Shown piece after piece: positions 29,552-39,185 of a stretch of 64,000 bases of DNA. The translations under genes were made by a program, and so were the position numbers. How positions within the stretch are numbered: the first letter of the stretch is position 1; each line of letters opens with the position of its first letter. The notes below the pieces were generated by a model. The model was not told where the DNA came from and did no database searches. It saw only the letters and a list, made by a program, of their open reading frames with translations. The DNA lies in contig NZ_QPMK01000004.1 in assembly GCF_003344785.1 (NCBI RefSeq), forward strand, positions 202,859-266,858, written 5' to 3'. This DNA comes from Thalassococcus profundi. GTDB taxonomy: Bacteria; Pseudomonadota; Alphaproteobacteria; Rhodobacterales; Rhodobacteraceae.

Positions 29552-30325
29552 ATGTCGCTCAACGGAAAAACCGCCGTCATCACGGGATCGAATTCGGGCA
29601 TCGGGCTTGGTATCGCCCGCGCCATGGCCGCCGAAGGCGCGGATGTGGTGCTCAATTCGTTCACCGACCGGGACGAGGATCATCAGCTGGCCAAGGACAT
29701 GGCCGAGGAATTCGGCACCACGGTGCGCTACATCCAGGCCGACATGTCCAAGGCCGACCAGTGCCGGGCGCTGATCGAGAAGGCCGGGGCCTGCGATATC
29801 CTCGTGAACAACGCCGGCATCCAGCACGTCGCGCCGCTCGACCAGTTCCCGGTGGACAAGTGGGACGCGATCATCGCCATAAACATGAATTCCGCATTTC
29901 ACACCACCGCCGCGGCGCTGCCGATGATGCGCAAGGCGGGTTGGGGCCGGGTCATCAACGTGGCGAGCGCCCACGGCTTGCGCGCCTCGCCCTACAAATC
30001 CGCCTATGTCACCGCCAAACACGGCGTCGTCGGCATGACCAAGGTGGTGGGGCTGGAAACGGCGAAAGAGCCGATCACCTGCAACGCCATCTGTCCGGGC
30101 TACGTGCTGACCCCGCTGGTCGAGGGCCAGATCCCCGACACCGCCAAGGAATACGGCATCTCCGAGGACGAGGCGGTCGAGAAGGTGATCCTGGCCAAGC
30201 AACCGTCGAAGGAGTTCGTCACGGTTGAACAACTGGGTGGCATCGCGCTGTTCCTGTGTTCGGACGCGGCGGCGCAGATCACCGGCACCACGATTTCGGC
30301 TGACGGCGGCTGGAGCGCGCAGTAA
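29552..30325 (+). CDS. bdhA: D-3-hydroxybutyrate dehydrogenase
   Basis: An NAD-dependent SDR that interconverts 3-hydroxybutyrate and acetoacetate in polyhydroxybutyrate use. The 257-aa protein has TGSNSGIGLG (11-20), NNAG (86-89), Ser139 and the catalytic Tyr152-x3-Lys156, and the BDH-type ITCNAICPGYVLTPLVE region. ATG 29552 has AAAGGAG 7 bases upstream. The neighbouring patatin-like gene is a frequent companion of bdhA in polyhydroxybutyrate-using bacteria. Confidence 0.93.
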   Translation: MSLNGKTAVITGSNSGIGLGIARAMAAEGADVVLNSFTDRDEDHQLAKDMAEEFGTTVRYIQADMSKADQCRALIEKAGACDILVNNAGIQHVAPLDQFPVDKWDAIIAINMNSAFHTTAAALPMMRKAGWGRVINVASAHGLRASPYKSAYVTAKHGVVGMTKVVGLETAKEPITCNAICPGYVLTPLVEGQIPDTAKEYGISEDEAVEKVILAKQPSKEFVTVEQLGGIALFLCSDAAAQITGTTISADGGWSAQ

Positions 30326-30357
30326 CTGCGCGACGCTCTGCGGAGGGCGAAGGAGGC

Positions 30358-30426
30358 GGGGGCGCTGCCCCCGTCGCGGCACGCCGCGACTCCCCCGAGG
30401 GGTATTGGAAACCAGAGAAGATCAGG
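30358..30426 (+). repeat. Extragenic repeat family A, copy 2
   Basis: Nearly identical (about four differences in 69 bp) to the copy at 5204-5272. It occupies the 132-bp gap between bdhA and the patatin-like gene. Confidence 0.75.
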
Positions 30427-30457
30427 ACCCGCGCGATCGGGCGACGAGGGACATGCG

Positions 30458-31489
30458 ATGAAACGGATCAACCTGGCCCTGCAGGGCGGCGGCGCGCACG
30501 GGGCCTTTACCTGGGGCGTGCTCGACCGTCTGCTCGAGGAAGAGGACATCGAGATCGCGGCCATCTCCGGCACGTCTGCCGGGGCGCTGAACGGCGCGGC
30601 GCTCAAGGCGGGGATCCTGGAAGGCGGGCGCGCGGGGGCGCGGGCGCGACTCGACTGGCTCTGGGCGCAGGTGAGCGCCGTGCAGGCTCCGAGCCTGCCG
30701 GCCTGGATGAATGCCTGGCTGCCGACCCCCGGCATGATCTCGCGCAGCCTGGAGAACGCGCCGGGCTATATGCTGGGCGACGCCGTAAGCCGGATGATGT
30801 CGCCCTACGCCTGGGGGCCGCTCTACCGCAACCCGCTGGAGCCGATCGTCGCCAAGCTCAACTTCGGCAAGGTCTGCGCGCTGGAGGGGCCTGAGCTTTT
30901 CATCTGCGCCACGCAGGTGCGCGAGGGCAAGGTGCGGGTCTTTTCCGGCGACCGGATCACCACCCAGTCGATCATGGCCTCGGCCTGCCTGCCGACGCTG
31001 TTCCAGGCGGTGGAGGTGGAGGACCCCGAGACCGGCGCGGTGGAGTCGTTCTGGGACGGCGGCTATACCGGCAACCCGGCGCTCTTTCCGCTCTACCAGC
31101 CGCACCTGCCGGACGACGTGGTGATCGTGAACATCAACCCGCTGGTGCGCGAGGACGTGCCGGTTTCGGCGGCGGAGATCCAGAACCGGATCAACGAGAT
31201 CAGCTTCAATTCCTCTCTTCTGCGCGAGTTGCGGGCCATCGACTTCGTGCAGCGGCTCTTGGCCGAGGGGCGGATGCCGGAGGGCGCGATGAAAAAGGTG
31301 CTGGTGCACATGATCGCCGACGACGGGTTGATGAACGACCTGTCGGTGGCCACAAAATTGGTGCCGGTGCCGTCGGTCATCACCCAGCTCAAGGCCGCCG
31401 GGCGGCGTGCGGCGTGCGGCTTTCTGGCGGATCACAAGGACGACCTCAACACCCGCCAGACCGCGGACCTCAGAGCAAAGTTCGGCTGA
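30458..31489 (+). CDS. Patatin-like phospholipase
   Basis: A 343-aa serine hydrolase of the patatin family. The oxyanion loop QGGGAHG (9-15), nucleophile Ser40 in GTSAG and the catalytic Asp in FWDGG (about 198-201) are all present. Members cleave lipid acyl esters or, in some bacteria, polyhydroxybutyrate-associated substrates; the bdhA neighbour favours a role in storage-polymer turnover, which is an inference. No signal peptide is seen. The 3' end overlaps the convergent antiporter gene by 20 bases. Confidence 0.88.
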   Translation: MKRINLALQGGGAHGAFTWGVLDRLLEEEDIEIAAISGTSAGALNGAALKAGILEGGRAGARARLDWLWAQVSAVQAPSLPAWMNAWLPTPGMISRSLENAPGYMLGDAVSRMMSPYAWGPLYRNPLEPIVAKLNFGKVCALEGPELFICATQVREGKVRVFSGDRITTQSIMASACLPTLFQAVEVEDPETGAVESFWDGGYTGNPALFPLYQPHLPDDVVIVNINPLVREDVPVSAAEIQNRINEISFNSSLLRELRAIDFVQRLLAEGRMPEGAMKKVLVHMIADDGLMNDLSVATKLVPVPSVITQLKAAGRRAACGFLADHKDDLNTRQTADLRAKFG

Positions 31490-32399
31490 GCCAGCCGATG
31501 TACACCGCATAGCCCAACAGCAGCGCCAGCCCCGCGGTGCGGCTTATGCGTTGCCAGAGCAGGCCCGTTGCCAATAGCGCAAGGCTGGCGGCCAGCATCA
31601 CGTAGACATCCACCTGCGCGATCATAGGCGCCACCGGCAGCGGCTTTGCCAGCGCCGTGGCCCCGAGGATGCCCAGCACATTGAAGATGTTCGAGCCCAG
31701 GATGTTGCCGAGCGCCACGTCGCCGTGGCCGCGCCGGGCCGCCAGGACCGAGGTGACAAGCTCGGGCAGCGAGGTGCCGAGCGCCACCAGCGTGAGACCG
31801 ATCACCGCTTCGGAGACACCGAAGCTGCGCGCGATGCCGGTGGCTCCGGAAACGAGCATCACCGCGCCCAGCAGAGTCAGGGCGAGGCCGCCGAAGAACA
31901 GCCCGCTGGCGCGCCAGACCGGCATCGGCGGCGCATCGGCGTCGGGCAGGGCGGCCAGATCCTCGCCACGGCGCAGGGTGAGCCAGAGAAACACGACTAA
32001 ACCCAGCAGCAGCCCCAGGCCGGCTCCGTGCCCGATCACCGGCCACATGGCCAGCCCGACGCAGGCCAGCGCCGCGGTCACCATCCAGGCGCCGTCGTAG
32101 CGGAAGGCCGCACCGGTGACCGGGATCGGGCGCAGGAGGGCCGCAAGTCCGAGGATCAGCAGAATATTGGCGATATTGCTGCCCACGACATTGCCCAGGG
32201 CGATGTCGGGCGCGCCTTCAAAGGCGGCGCGCAGGGAGGTCAGAAGTTCGGGCACCGAAGTGCCGAAACCGACCAGCGTGAGGCCGATGACCATCGGCGA
32301 CAGGCCCAGCCGGCGGGCCAGGGCCACGGCGCCGGAGACGAGGAACTCGCCGCCGCCCAGAAGCACGGCGAGGCCGAGTGCGATGTAGAGGAAATCCAT
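31470..32399 (-). CDS. Calcium/sodium antiporter (YrbG-type CaCA)
   Basis: A 309-aa integral membrane protein of the cation/Ca2+ exchanger superfamily with about ten hydrophobic spans in two inverted halves. The twin alpha-repeat motifs GFGTSVPELLTS (near 45-56) and ALGTSLPELVTS (near 210), with GNVVGSNIANI and GNILGSNIFNV after them, are diagnostic. ATG 32399 is chosen because GGAG precedes it and the first span starts directly; an upstream start would add an Arg-rich segment. Confidence 0.9.
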   Translation of the reverse strand: MDFLYIALGLAVLLGGGEFLVSGAVALARRLGLSPMVIGLTLVGFGTSVPELLTSLRAAFEGAPDIALGNVVGSNIANILLILGLAALLRPIPVTGAAFRYDGAWMVTAALACVGLAMWPVIGHGAGLGLLLGLVVFLWLTLRRGEDLAALPDADAPPMPVWRASGLFFGGLALTLLGAVMLVSGATGIARSFGVSEAVIGLTLVALGTSLPELVTSVLAARRGHGDVALGNILGSNIFNVLGILGATALAKPLPVAPMIAQVDVYVMLAASLALLATGLLWQRISRTAGLALLLGYAVYIGWLSRTLL

Positions 32400-32510
32400 G
32401 AAAGCTCCGTTGTGCCCGGCAATGCGGCGCGGGCGTGTCGGAGAGATCGGCATGCGCGGCGCGCGTTCAAGGGCGGCCGGAAAAAATCGCGGCGTCAGAG
32501 AGTTGAAGGG

Positions 32511-33206
32511 TCAGGAGACACGGCGCAGTTCAGCCTCTGCCGCGAGGCCGGGCTCCTTGTGGCCGGGCACCACGAGACCCGCCGAGATGATCAGTTTCGC
32601 GGCCTCTTCGATGGTCATGTCGAGCTCGATCACATCCTCGGCGGGCACGAAGAGAAGAAAGCCCGAGGTCGGGTTGGGGGTCGTCGGCAGGAAGACCGAC
32701 ATGAGGTCGCCGCCGGTCTCGGCCCGGGTCGCCACCTCGCCGCGGGTCTTGGTGGAGATGAAGCCGATGGCCCAGATGCCCTTGCGCGGGTACTGGATCA
32801 GGCAGGCCTTTTCGAAACTGGATTCGGTCTGGGCAAAGACCGTTTCGGCGATCTGCTTGACGCCGGAATAGATCGACCGGACCACCGGCATGCGTTCGAC
32901 CAGGCTCTCGGCAAAGCGGATCAGCGACCGCCCGATCAGCCCCTTGGCGATCCAGCCGACAAAGACCGTGAAGAGCAGGAAGAAGATCACCCCGACGCCG
33001 CGGAGGTTGATGCCGATATACTGCTCGGGATTGAAGCGGCTGGGCACCAGCGGCAGGACGAACCCGTCGATCCAGCCGATCACCGACCAGATCAGCCAGA
33101 TCGTGAGGCCGACCGGTGCGATCACCACGATGCCGGTCAGAAAGCTTGCGCGCAAACGGGCCAGCAGGCCGGGTCGGCGTTGGGTCGGCTCGAAAGGTGT
33201 TTTCAT
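32511..33206 (-). CDS. DUF502 family membrane protein
   Basis: A 231-aa protein with two N-terminal membrane spans (about residues 22-45 and 72-92) and a conserved soluble C-terminal half (FLPTTPNPTSGFLLFVPAEDV). The family is widespread and uncharacterised in detail. It lies between the antiporter and psuG on the same strand, with 111 and 52 bases of spacing, so it may be an independent gene. Confidence 0.85.
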   Translation of the reverse strand: MKTPFEPTQRRPGLLARLRASFLTGIVVIAPVGLTIWLIWSVIGWIDGFVLPLVPSRFNPEQYIGINLRGVGVIFFLLFTVFVGWIAKGLIGRSLIRFAESLVERMPVVRSIYSGVKQIAETVFAQTESSFEKACLIQYPRKGIWAIGFISTKTRGEVATRAETGGDLMSVFLPTTPNPTSGFLLFVPAEDVIELDMTIEEAAKLIISAGLVVPGHKEPGLAAEAELRRVS

Positions 33207-33258
33207 CGCGCGGAGTCTTTCAAATTCATGAACTCAAGCTAGGCAGGCCGCCGCGGTT

Positions 33259-34203
33259 CTACAATGGCTGCGCCGACGCCGGTGCCTCCGACGCGCGCAA
33301 TGTGTTCAATTCGCAGGCGATCTCGGCCCCGAGGCGGGCGTTGTTCAGCACCAGCGCCACGTTGGCGTCGAGCGACCGGCCCTCGGTCAGTTCGAAGATC
33401 CGTTGCAAAAGGTACGGCGTCAGCGCCTTGCCGGCGATGCCGTGGTCTGCGGCGTCGCGGCTGGCACGGGCGATCACCGGCGCGAGGTCGTCACGCGGGA
33501 TCTCGGCGGCCTCGGGGATCGGGTTTGCGACCAGCTGACCGCCGGGCAGACCCAGGGTGCCGCGCATCAGGTGGGCACGGGCGATGCTGGCGGCGTCATC
33601 CATGCGCAACGGCGCGCGGAGGCCCGCGGAGCGCGACCAGAAGGCCGGGAGCATGTCCTGGCCATAGGCGATGACCGGCACGCCCAGTGTTTCCAGCACT
33701 TCCAGCGTCTTTGGCAGGTCGAGGATGGCCTTGGCCCCGGCGGCGACGACGGTGACCGGGGTCACGGCCAGTTCCGGCAGGTCGGCGGAGACGTCGAAGG
33801 AGGTTTCGGCGCCGCGATGCACGCCGCCGATGCCGCCGGTGGCGAAGACGCCGATGCCCGCCAGCCGTGCCGCGATCATCGTCGCTGCCACGGTGGTGGC
33901 GCCGGTCCGGCCCTCGGCCATGCAGACGGCGAGATCGGCGCGGCTGAGCTTGGCCACGCCGCGCGCCTGTGCCAGTGTTTCGAGCTGGGTGTCCTCGAGC
34001 CCGACGCAGAGCCGCCCGTCGATCACCGCAATGGTCGCGGGCTCCGCGCCGCCGTCACGCACCACGCCTTCAACCTGGCGCGCGATATCGAGATTTTGCG
34101 GCCAGGGCATGCCATGGGTGATGATCGTCGATTCAAGTGCCACGACCGGACGGCCGGCGTGCATGGCCTCGGCAACGGCGGGGGAGAAGTGGAAGATCGT
34201 CAT
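33259..34203 (-). CDS. psuG: Pseudouridine-5'-phosphate glycosidase
   Basis: PsuG cleaves pseudouridine 5'-phosphate, breaking its C-C glycosidic bond to give uracil and ribose 5-phosphate. The 314-aa protein has the family motifs ALESTIITHGMPWPQN (23-38), ATGGIGGVHRGAE, DMLPAFWS and the C-terminal NNARLGAEIA. It follows psuK on the same strand with a 66-base gap, so the two genes make the complete pseudouridine degradation pathway, useful for recycling tRNA/rRNA breakdown products. Confidence 0.93.
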   Translation of the reverse strand: MTIFHFSPAVAEAMHAGRPVVALESTIITHGMPWPQNLDIARQVEGVVRDGGAEPATIAVIDGRLCVGLEDTQLETLAQARGVAKLSRADLAVCMAEGRTGATTVAATMIAARLAGIGVFATGGIGGVHRGAETSFDVSADLPELAVTPVTVVAAGAKAILDLPKTLEVLETLGVPVIAYGQDMLPAFWSRSAGLRAPLRMDDAASIARAHLMRGTLGLPGGQLVANPIPEAAEIPRDDLAPVIARASRDAADHGIAGKALTPYLLQRIFELTEGRSLDANVALVLNNARLGAEIACELNTLRASEAPASAQPL

Positions 34204-34269
34204 GGCAGGCTCCGAAATTGACCTCTGTGGGAATAGCCCGCACCGGTCCGGATTGTCGAGTGTCGGCCC

Positions 34270-35169
34270 TCAGGACGGGGTGTCGCCCGAGACATAGGCC
34301 GCCGCCGCGCGCAAGGCCCGCCCGAGCGCCGCGTCGCGGTCGGCCCCCGAAAGCTCCGACGCGATATGCGCGGCCATGAAGGTGTCGCCGGCGCCGGTGA
34401 CGCGGGTCACCAGCACTTCGGGCGGGGTTTGGGTCAGGACGCCTTGGGGCGTGGCGTCAGAGGTCGCGTTGCCGCCATCGGTGACCAGCGCCCGCGCCGC
34501 GCCCCGCTCCAGAAGCGCCGCCGCAGCCTCGGAGGCGGTGCCGAACCGGGTCTGGCAGAGGATGCCGGCCTCTTCGAGGTTGACGTAGAGCGTGCCGCGG
34601 CCGGCGCGCAGGAAGGGCAGCAGCCGCTCCGCCTTGCCGGGACTGGCGGGGGCGATCCGCAGGTCGGCGGCGCGGAAGGCCGGGTCGCGGGCGATGGTTT
34701 CCAGCAGCCCCTCGGTCAGGTTGCCGTCGAGCGCCACGGGGCCGGGGTAGGGCGCTTCTGCCGATCCCAGCGCGCCGCCCATGAGCGGTGCCAGAATCTT
34801 GGCGCCCGCCGCTTCGAGCGAATGAGCGTCGGCGATGGCGGCGATCAGGCCGTTGGCGCCTTCGACCGCCATGTAGCGATCCGTGGGCAGGTCGTCCGAG
34901 CGGTAGAGATGCGCCACATCCAGACCCATGCGCGCGCATTCCGCCGCCAGCTCTTCGCCTTCGGCATCGCGCCCCAGGGCCGAGAGCAGCGCCGGGCGCA
35001 GGCCGAAGCGCACCAGCGTCATGGCGATGTTGAGCGCGACGCCGCCGGGCAGGCGGATGATCCGGCCCGGCACGTCCGCGCCCTTGGCCATGTGACTCGC
35101 GGAGCGGCCGATCACGTCCCAGAGGACCGAACCGATGCACAGGATGTCGGGAGCGTGGGTGTCTGTCAT
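34270..35169 (-). CDS. psuK: Pseudouridine kinase (PfkB family)
   Basis: A 299-aa ribokinase-family enzyme: GGVALNIAMTLVRFG (42-56) and the C-terminal ATP/catalytic signature VTGAGDTFMAAH (near 260-271), with catalytic Asp in GAGD. Family sequence alone cannot fix the sugar or nucleoside substrate; the adjacent psuG strongly suggests pseudouridine kinase. It is first in the minus-strand pair. Confidence 0.87.
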   Translation of the reverse strand: MTDTHAPDILCIGSVLWDVIGRSASHMAKGADVPGRIIRLPGGVALNIAMTLVRFGLRPALLSALGRDAEGEELAAECARMGLDVAHLYRSDDLPTDRYMAVEGANGLIAAIADAHSLEAAGAKILAPLMGGALGSAEAPYPGPVALDGNLTEGLLETIARDPAFRAADLRIAPASPGKAERLLPFLRAGRGTLYVNLEEAGILCQTRFGTASEAAAALLERGAARALVTDGGNATSDATPQGVLTQTPPEVLVTRVTGAGDTFMAAHIASELSGADRDAALGRALRAAAAYVSGDTPS

Positions 35170-35310
35170 GGGGATGTTCTGCCCGGTGCGGTTTCGTCGC
35201 GCAAGCGCGTTGAGCGGTCAGAGGGTTGAAACTTCGACACGTTTTTCGTCGTGGCTCTTGAGCATGCGGCGGCTTGCGCCAGTATGAGCGGACGTCGGTC
35301 CAGGGGAATC

Positions 35311-36618
35311 ATGTCCATGCGTTATCTGTTTCTTTTCTGGCTCGGTCTCGTGGCCGCCACCACTGCCGCCGCCCACGAGGTCAGCCCGGCCATCGCCGAC
35401 CTGACCGTGACGGATGGCCGCGCCGAGTTCGAACTGGCGTTCAGCGCCGAAGCCGTCATCGCCGGAGTCGATCTTGAAGGAGTTCAGGATACCAACGCGA
35501 CAGATCAGGCCGCCGAGGTCGATGCCTTGCGCGCGCTGCCGCCCGAAGAGCTGGAGGCACGGCTGCGCGAGACGGTGCCCGACATGGTCGCTGCGATGGA
35601 TCTGCGCGTCGACGGCGAGCCTGTGCCGCTGGAGGTCGAGAGCATCGCCATCCCGCCGGTTGGCAACGTGGATCTGACCCGCAGCACGGTGCTGGTGCTG
35701 TCTGGGCCTGTTCCGCAGGGCGCGGGAGTGGCCGAAATGCAGTGGCCCGCCGAGTACGGCACTCTGATCCTGCGCCAGCAGGGAGTCGAAGAGCCCTATA
35801 CCGGATACCTGACGGGCGGCGAAGGATCCGGAGAGATCGCCTTGGCGGGCGGCGATGCAGAGACCGGCTGGCAGGCCTTCCTGCGCTACATCCCCGTAGG
35901 CTTCGAACATATCGTGCCGCTGGGGCTGGATCACATCCTGTTCGTTCTGGGGCTCTTTTTCCTGTCGACGCGGCTGGGCCCGCTGCTCTGGCAGGTGTCG
36001 GCCTTCACGCTCGCGCATACGGTGACGCTGGCGCTGGGGGCGTTGGGATACGTTTCCGTTCCCGCCAGCATCGTGGAGCCGATCATCGCCGCCTCCATCG
36101 TCTTCGTCGCGGTCGAGAATGTCGTCAGCAACGGCCTGAGCCGCTGGCGGCCGCTGGTGGTTTTCGTTTTCGGTCTGCTGCACGGGCTGGGATTTGCCTC
36201 GGTGCTGGGCGAGTTCGGCCTGCCGCAGGGCCAGTTCGTGCCCGCCTTGCTGGGGTTCAACGTCGGGGTGGAGATCGGGCAGTTGTCGGTGATCGCCGCG
36301 GCCTTCGCGCTGGTCTGGGTCGCGCTGCGCGTGGATGCGGTGGACATGGCGGACCGCAGCGGTCTGGTGTTCTACGGCGTGCTGGCGGTTGCTTTTCTCG
36401 CGCTTGCCTTCATCACGCCCGAAACCGACCTCGCGGCGGTGCTGGGCGTGGCGCCGCAGGTGTTCTTCATCCCGTTGGCGGGGCTGTCGCTGCTCTGCCT
36501 GCTGTCGGTGGTCAATGTCGACAAGCTCGACAGCTACCGGACCTTCGTGGCGGTTCCGGCGTCGGTCGTCATCGCGCTGGTCGGCGCCTGGTGGTTCGTG
36601 GAGCGGGTGTTCCTCTGA
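35311..36618 (+). CDS. HupE/UreJ family membrane protein
   Basis: A 435-aa protein with a signal peptide (MSMRYLFLFWLGLVAATTAAA), a periplasmic domain of about 180 residues with paired Asp/Glu-rich stretches, and a C-terminal HupE/UreJ-like domain of about seven spans marked by GFEHIVPLGLDHILFVLGLFFLS, FTLAHTVTLAL and FGLLHGLGFASVL. The conserved His/Asp clusters fit nickel/cobalt permease relatives. ATG 35311 is chosen for AGGGGA just upstream and because it puts the signal peptide first. No hydrogenase or urease genes are nearby, so the substrate is uncertain. Confidence 0.83.
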   Translation: MSMRYLFLFWLGLVAATTAAAHEVSPAIADLTVTDGRAEFELAFSAEAVIAGVDLEGVQDTNATDQAAEVDALRALPPEELEARLRETVPDMVAAMDLRVDGEPVPLEVESIAIPPVGNVDLTRSTVLVLSGPVPQGAGVAEMQWPAEYGTLILRQQGVEEPYTGYLTGGEGSGEIALAGGDAETGWQAFLRYIPVGFEHIVPLGLDHILFVLGLFFLSTRLGPLLWQVSAFTLAHTVTLALGALGYVSVPASIVEPIIAASIVFVAVENVVSNGLSRWRPLVVFVFGLLHGLGFASVLGEFGLPQGQFVPALLGFNVGVEIGQLSVIAAAFALVWVALRVDAVDMADRSGLVFYGVLAVAFLALAFITPETDLAAVLGVAPQVFFIPLAGLSLLCLLSVVNVDKLDSYRTFVAVPASVVIALVGAWWFVERVFL

Positions 36619-36630
36619 CCCCCTGACGCA

Positions 36631-36660
36631 AAGCGGCGGACCCCGAAAGGCCCGCCGCTT
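36631..36660. terminator. Shared hairpin between convergent genes
   Basis: AAGCGGCGG (36631-36639) pairs with CCGCCGCTT (36652-36660) between the ends of the HupE-like and aldehyde dehydrogenase genes. No long T run follows, so it is a weak terminator call. Confidence 0.5.
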
Positions 36661-36681
36661 CAAGCTCGCATCCCGTGTGGT

Positions 36682-38055
36682 TTACATCATGTAGATGCTT
36701 TTCACGTTGACGAATTCCTTCATGCCGAAGCCGCCGTGTTCACGGCCATACCCCGAGTCCTTGACCCCGCCGAACGGCATGTTCGGGATGGCAATGGTGA
36801 ACCCGTTGACCGAGATCATGCCGGTGTCGAAGTATTTCGACGCCAGTTCGCGCGCCCGGTCGGCATCGCGGGAAAAGATGCCGCCCCCGAGGCCATAGCG
36901 GCTGTCGTTGGCGATGCGCATGGCGTCCTCGTCGTCCTTGGCCCTGATGACCGAGGCGACGGGGCCGAACAGCTCATCGTCATAGGCGGGCTGACCGGGT
37001 TTCACGTCGACCAGCACGGTCGCGGGATAATAGGCGCCGGTGCGTTCCGGAATGGCGCCGCCGCAGAGCGCCTTCGCACCCTTCTTCAGGCTTTCGTCGA
37101 CCTGCTTGGCCAGTTCGTCGCGCAGATCGGTGCGCGCCATCGGTCCCAGCTTGGTGCTGTCCTCGGTCGGGTCACCCAGCTCGATCGCGCCCATCTTCTC
37201 GGCAAAGCGTTTGACGAAGGCGTCATAGTTCTTCTCGGTGACGATGAAGCGCTTGGCGTTCACGCAGGTCTGACCGTTGTTGTAGACGCGGCCCATGACG
37301 CAGGCGTCGACCGCCACGTCGAGATCGGCATCGTCAAGCACCATGTAGGCGTCGTTCGACCCAAGCTCGAGCACTGATTTCTTGAGGTTCTCGGCGGCTT
37401 TCTTGGCGATGATCCGGCCAGCCGTGTCGCTGCCCGTCATGGTGACGCCGCGAACGAGGTCATTCTCGATGACTTTGTCGGACTGGTCGTGGTCCACCAT
37501 CAGCACGGTGAAAAGACCCTTGGGCAGGCCGGCGCGCTCCATGACATCACGAAGGAAAAGGCCGCTGCCGGTGCAGTTCTCGGCATGTTTCAGCAACACG
37601 CCGTTGCCGGCCATCAGGTTGGCGACGGAGTAACGCACCACCTGGTAGCAAGGAAAGTTCCACGGCTGGATGCCGTAGATGACGCCGATTGGCGCATAGC
37701 TCACAACACCCGTACCGTCGGGAATGCTGCGCTCTTCGTCGGCAAGTTCCGCCGGTCCGTTGTCGGCGGTGAATTCGCAGATCTGCGCGCAAAGCTCGAC
37801 TTCCTGACGGCTGTCGCCGATCAGCTTGCCGACCTCTTGGGTCATCAGCTGGGCAAAATCTTCCTGGCTGTTCCGAAGTTCCTTCGCGACGGCCCGCAGC
37901 AAGCGGCCCCTGTCTTCGGTCGATTTGAGACGCCAGTCGAGGAAGGCGTCGTGGCAGGCCTGCACGGCGTCGCGCGCTTCGGCATCGGTCATGTAGTCGT
38001 AGGTGGCGATCTGTTCGTCCGTCGCCGGATTGATGGTGGTGATCTTGCTGCTCAT
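36682..38055 (-). CDS. NAD(P)-dependent aldehyde dehydrogenase, succinate-semialdehyde type
   Basis: A 457-aa enzyme of the aldehyde dehydrogenase superfamily, with Cys264 (NNGQTCVNAKRF) as nucleophile and Glu230 in LELGSNDAYMVL as general base; PWNFP and GFGMKEF signatures also occur. The short length and IQPWNFPCYQ, LELGSND and VNGFT features are most like Sad/YneI-type succinate-semialdehyde dehydrogenases. ATG 38055 starts the family-typical TTINPATDE region after AGAGGT; the longer frame is not needed. It is divergent from rpsB. Confidence 0.85.
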   Translation of the reverse strand: MSSKITTINPATDEQIATYDYMTDAEARDAVQACHDAFLDWRLKSTEDRGRLLRAVAKELRNSQEDFAQLMTQEVGKLIGDSRQEVELCAQICEFTADNGPAELADEERSIPDGTGVVSYAPIGVIYGIQPWNFPCYQVVRYSVANLMAGNGVLLKHAENCTGSGLFLRDVMERAGLPKGLFTVLMVDHDQSDKVIENDLVRGVTMTGSDTAGRIIAKKAAENLKKSVLELGSNDAYMVLDDADLDVAVDACVMGRVYNNGQTCVNAKRFIVTEKNYDAFVKRFAEKMGAIELGDPTEDSTKLGPMARTDLRDELAKQVDESLKKGAKALCGGAIPERTGAYYPATVLVDVKPGQPAYDDELFGPVASVIRAKDDEDAMRIANDSRYGLGGGIFSRDADRARELASKYFDTGMISVNGFTIAIPNMPFGGVKDSGYGREHGGFGMKEFVNVKSIYMM

Positions 38056-38235
38056 GGGGTACCTCTGATACGAATTTCTGTGTCTGGAGTGGCAACACCT
38101 GAAAAGCGCAGGGCTTTCCATCACACTGTCTTGACCAGGCCGGGGCTTGATCCGTGGCGCCGCAGCCTAGGGGTTGCGCGCGGCTGCAAACCCCGCTAAA
38201 GGCGCACCACTGTAATCCGCAGGCATGGGCGGGTT

Positions 38236-38282
38236 TGCGGGGGAGACATCCCCGCAGGTCCACCGGTTGAGGCATCCGCCTC
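38236..38282 (+). promoter_or_regulatory. Structured rpsB leader (two hairpins)
   Basis: TGCGGGG (38236-38242) with CCCCGCA (38250-38256), and GAGGC (38269-38273) with GCCTC (38278-38282), immediately upstream of rpsB. A ribosomal-protein autoregulatory leader is possible by position; no family match could be verified. Confidence 0.35.
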
Positions 38283-38321
38283 TCTCCCCGTGCCGAGGCG
38301 AAAACCGGAAAGGAAACGACC

Positions 38322-39092
38322 ATGGCTCTTCCAGAGTTCTCCATGCGTCAGCTGCTTGAAGCTGGCGTGCACTTCGGCCACCAGACGCAGCGCTGGAACC
38401 CCCGCATGGGCGAGTTCATCTACGGCGCGCGCAACGGCATCCACATCATGGACCTGACGCAGACCGTCCCTATGCTGGACGCCGCGCTGAACGTGATCCG
38501 CGAAACCGTCGCGAAAAACGGCCGCGTGCTGTTCGTCGGCACCAAGCGCCAGGCACAGCAGCCGATCGCCGAAGCCGCCGAGAAATGCGCGCAGTATTAC
38601 ATGAACCACCGCTGGCTGGGCGGCACGCTCACCAACTGGCAGACCGTGTCCAAGTCGATTGGCCGTCTCAAGGAAATCGACGAGCAGATGGAGCAGGGCG
38701 CCGAGGGCCTCACCAAGAAAGAACGCCTGAACATGGAGCGTGACCAGACGAAGCTGCAGGCCTCGCTGGGCGGCATCCGTGAAATGGGCGGCGTGCCCGA
38801 CCTGCTCTTCGTCATCGACGTGAAGAAAGAGCAGCTGGCCGTGGCCGAAGCCAACAAGCTGGGCATCCCGGTCGTGGCCGTGGTCGACACCAACTGCTCG
38901 CCCGACGGCGTCGATTACATCATCCCCGGCAACGACGACGCGGCCCGCGCCATCGCGCTTTACTGCGACCTGGCCAGCCGTGCCGCGCTTGACGGCATGA
39001 CCGCGCAGATGGGCGCCGCCGGCGTCGACCTGGGCGCGCTCGAAGAGGCGCCGGTCGAGGAAGCTGCCGAAGCCCCGGCCGAGCAGGCCTGA
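38322..39092 (+). CDS. rpsB: 30S ribosomal protein S2
   Basis: A 256-aa S2 protein with the hallmark [19 protein letters not shown] near the N-terminus, [13 protein letters not shown], and [15 protein letters not shown]. The acidic Ala/Glu tail ([11 protein letters not shown]) is common in alphaproteobacterial S2. It has AAAGGAAA upstream of ATG 38322 and precedes tsf, the universal order. Confidence 0.97.
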   Translation: MALPEFSMRQLLEAGVHFGHQTQRWNPRMGEFIYGARNGIHIMDLTQTVPMLDAALNVIRETVAKNGRVLFVGTKRQAQQPIAEAAEKCAQYYMNHRWLGGTLTNWQTVSKSIGRLKEIDEQMEQGAEGLTKKERLNMERDQTKLQASLGGIREMGGVPDLLFVIDVKKEQLAVAEANKLGIPVVAVVDTNCSPDGVDYIIPGNDDAARAIALYCDLASRAALDGMTAQMGAAGVDLGALEEAPVEEAAEAPAEQA

Positions 39093-39185
39093 GCCCGGCT
39101 GTCGCACCAGCGACATCTCGCGATGACATGAGCGGGTGGCCCACCGGGGCCGCCCGAAATCCAGTTTCATATGAGGAGAGCCGAT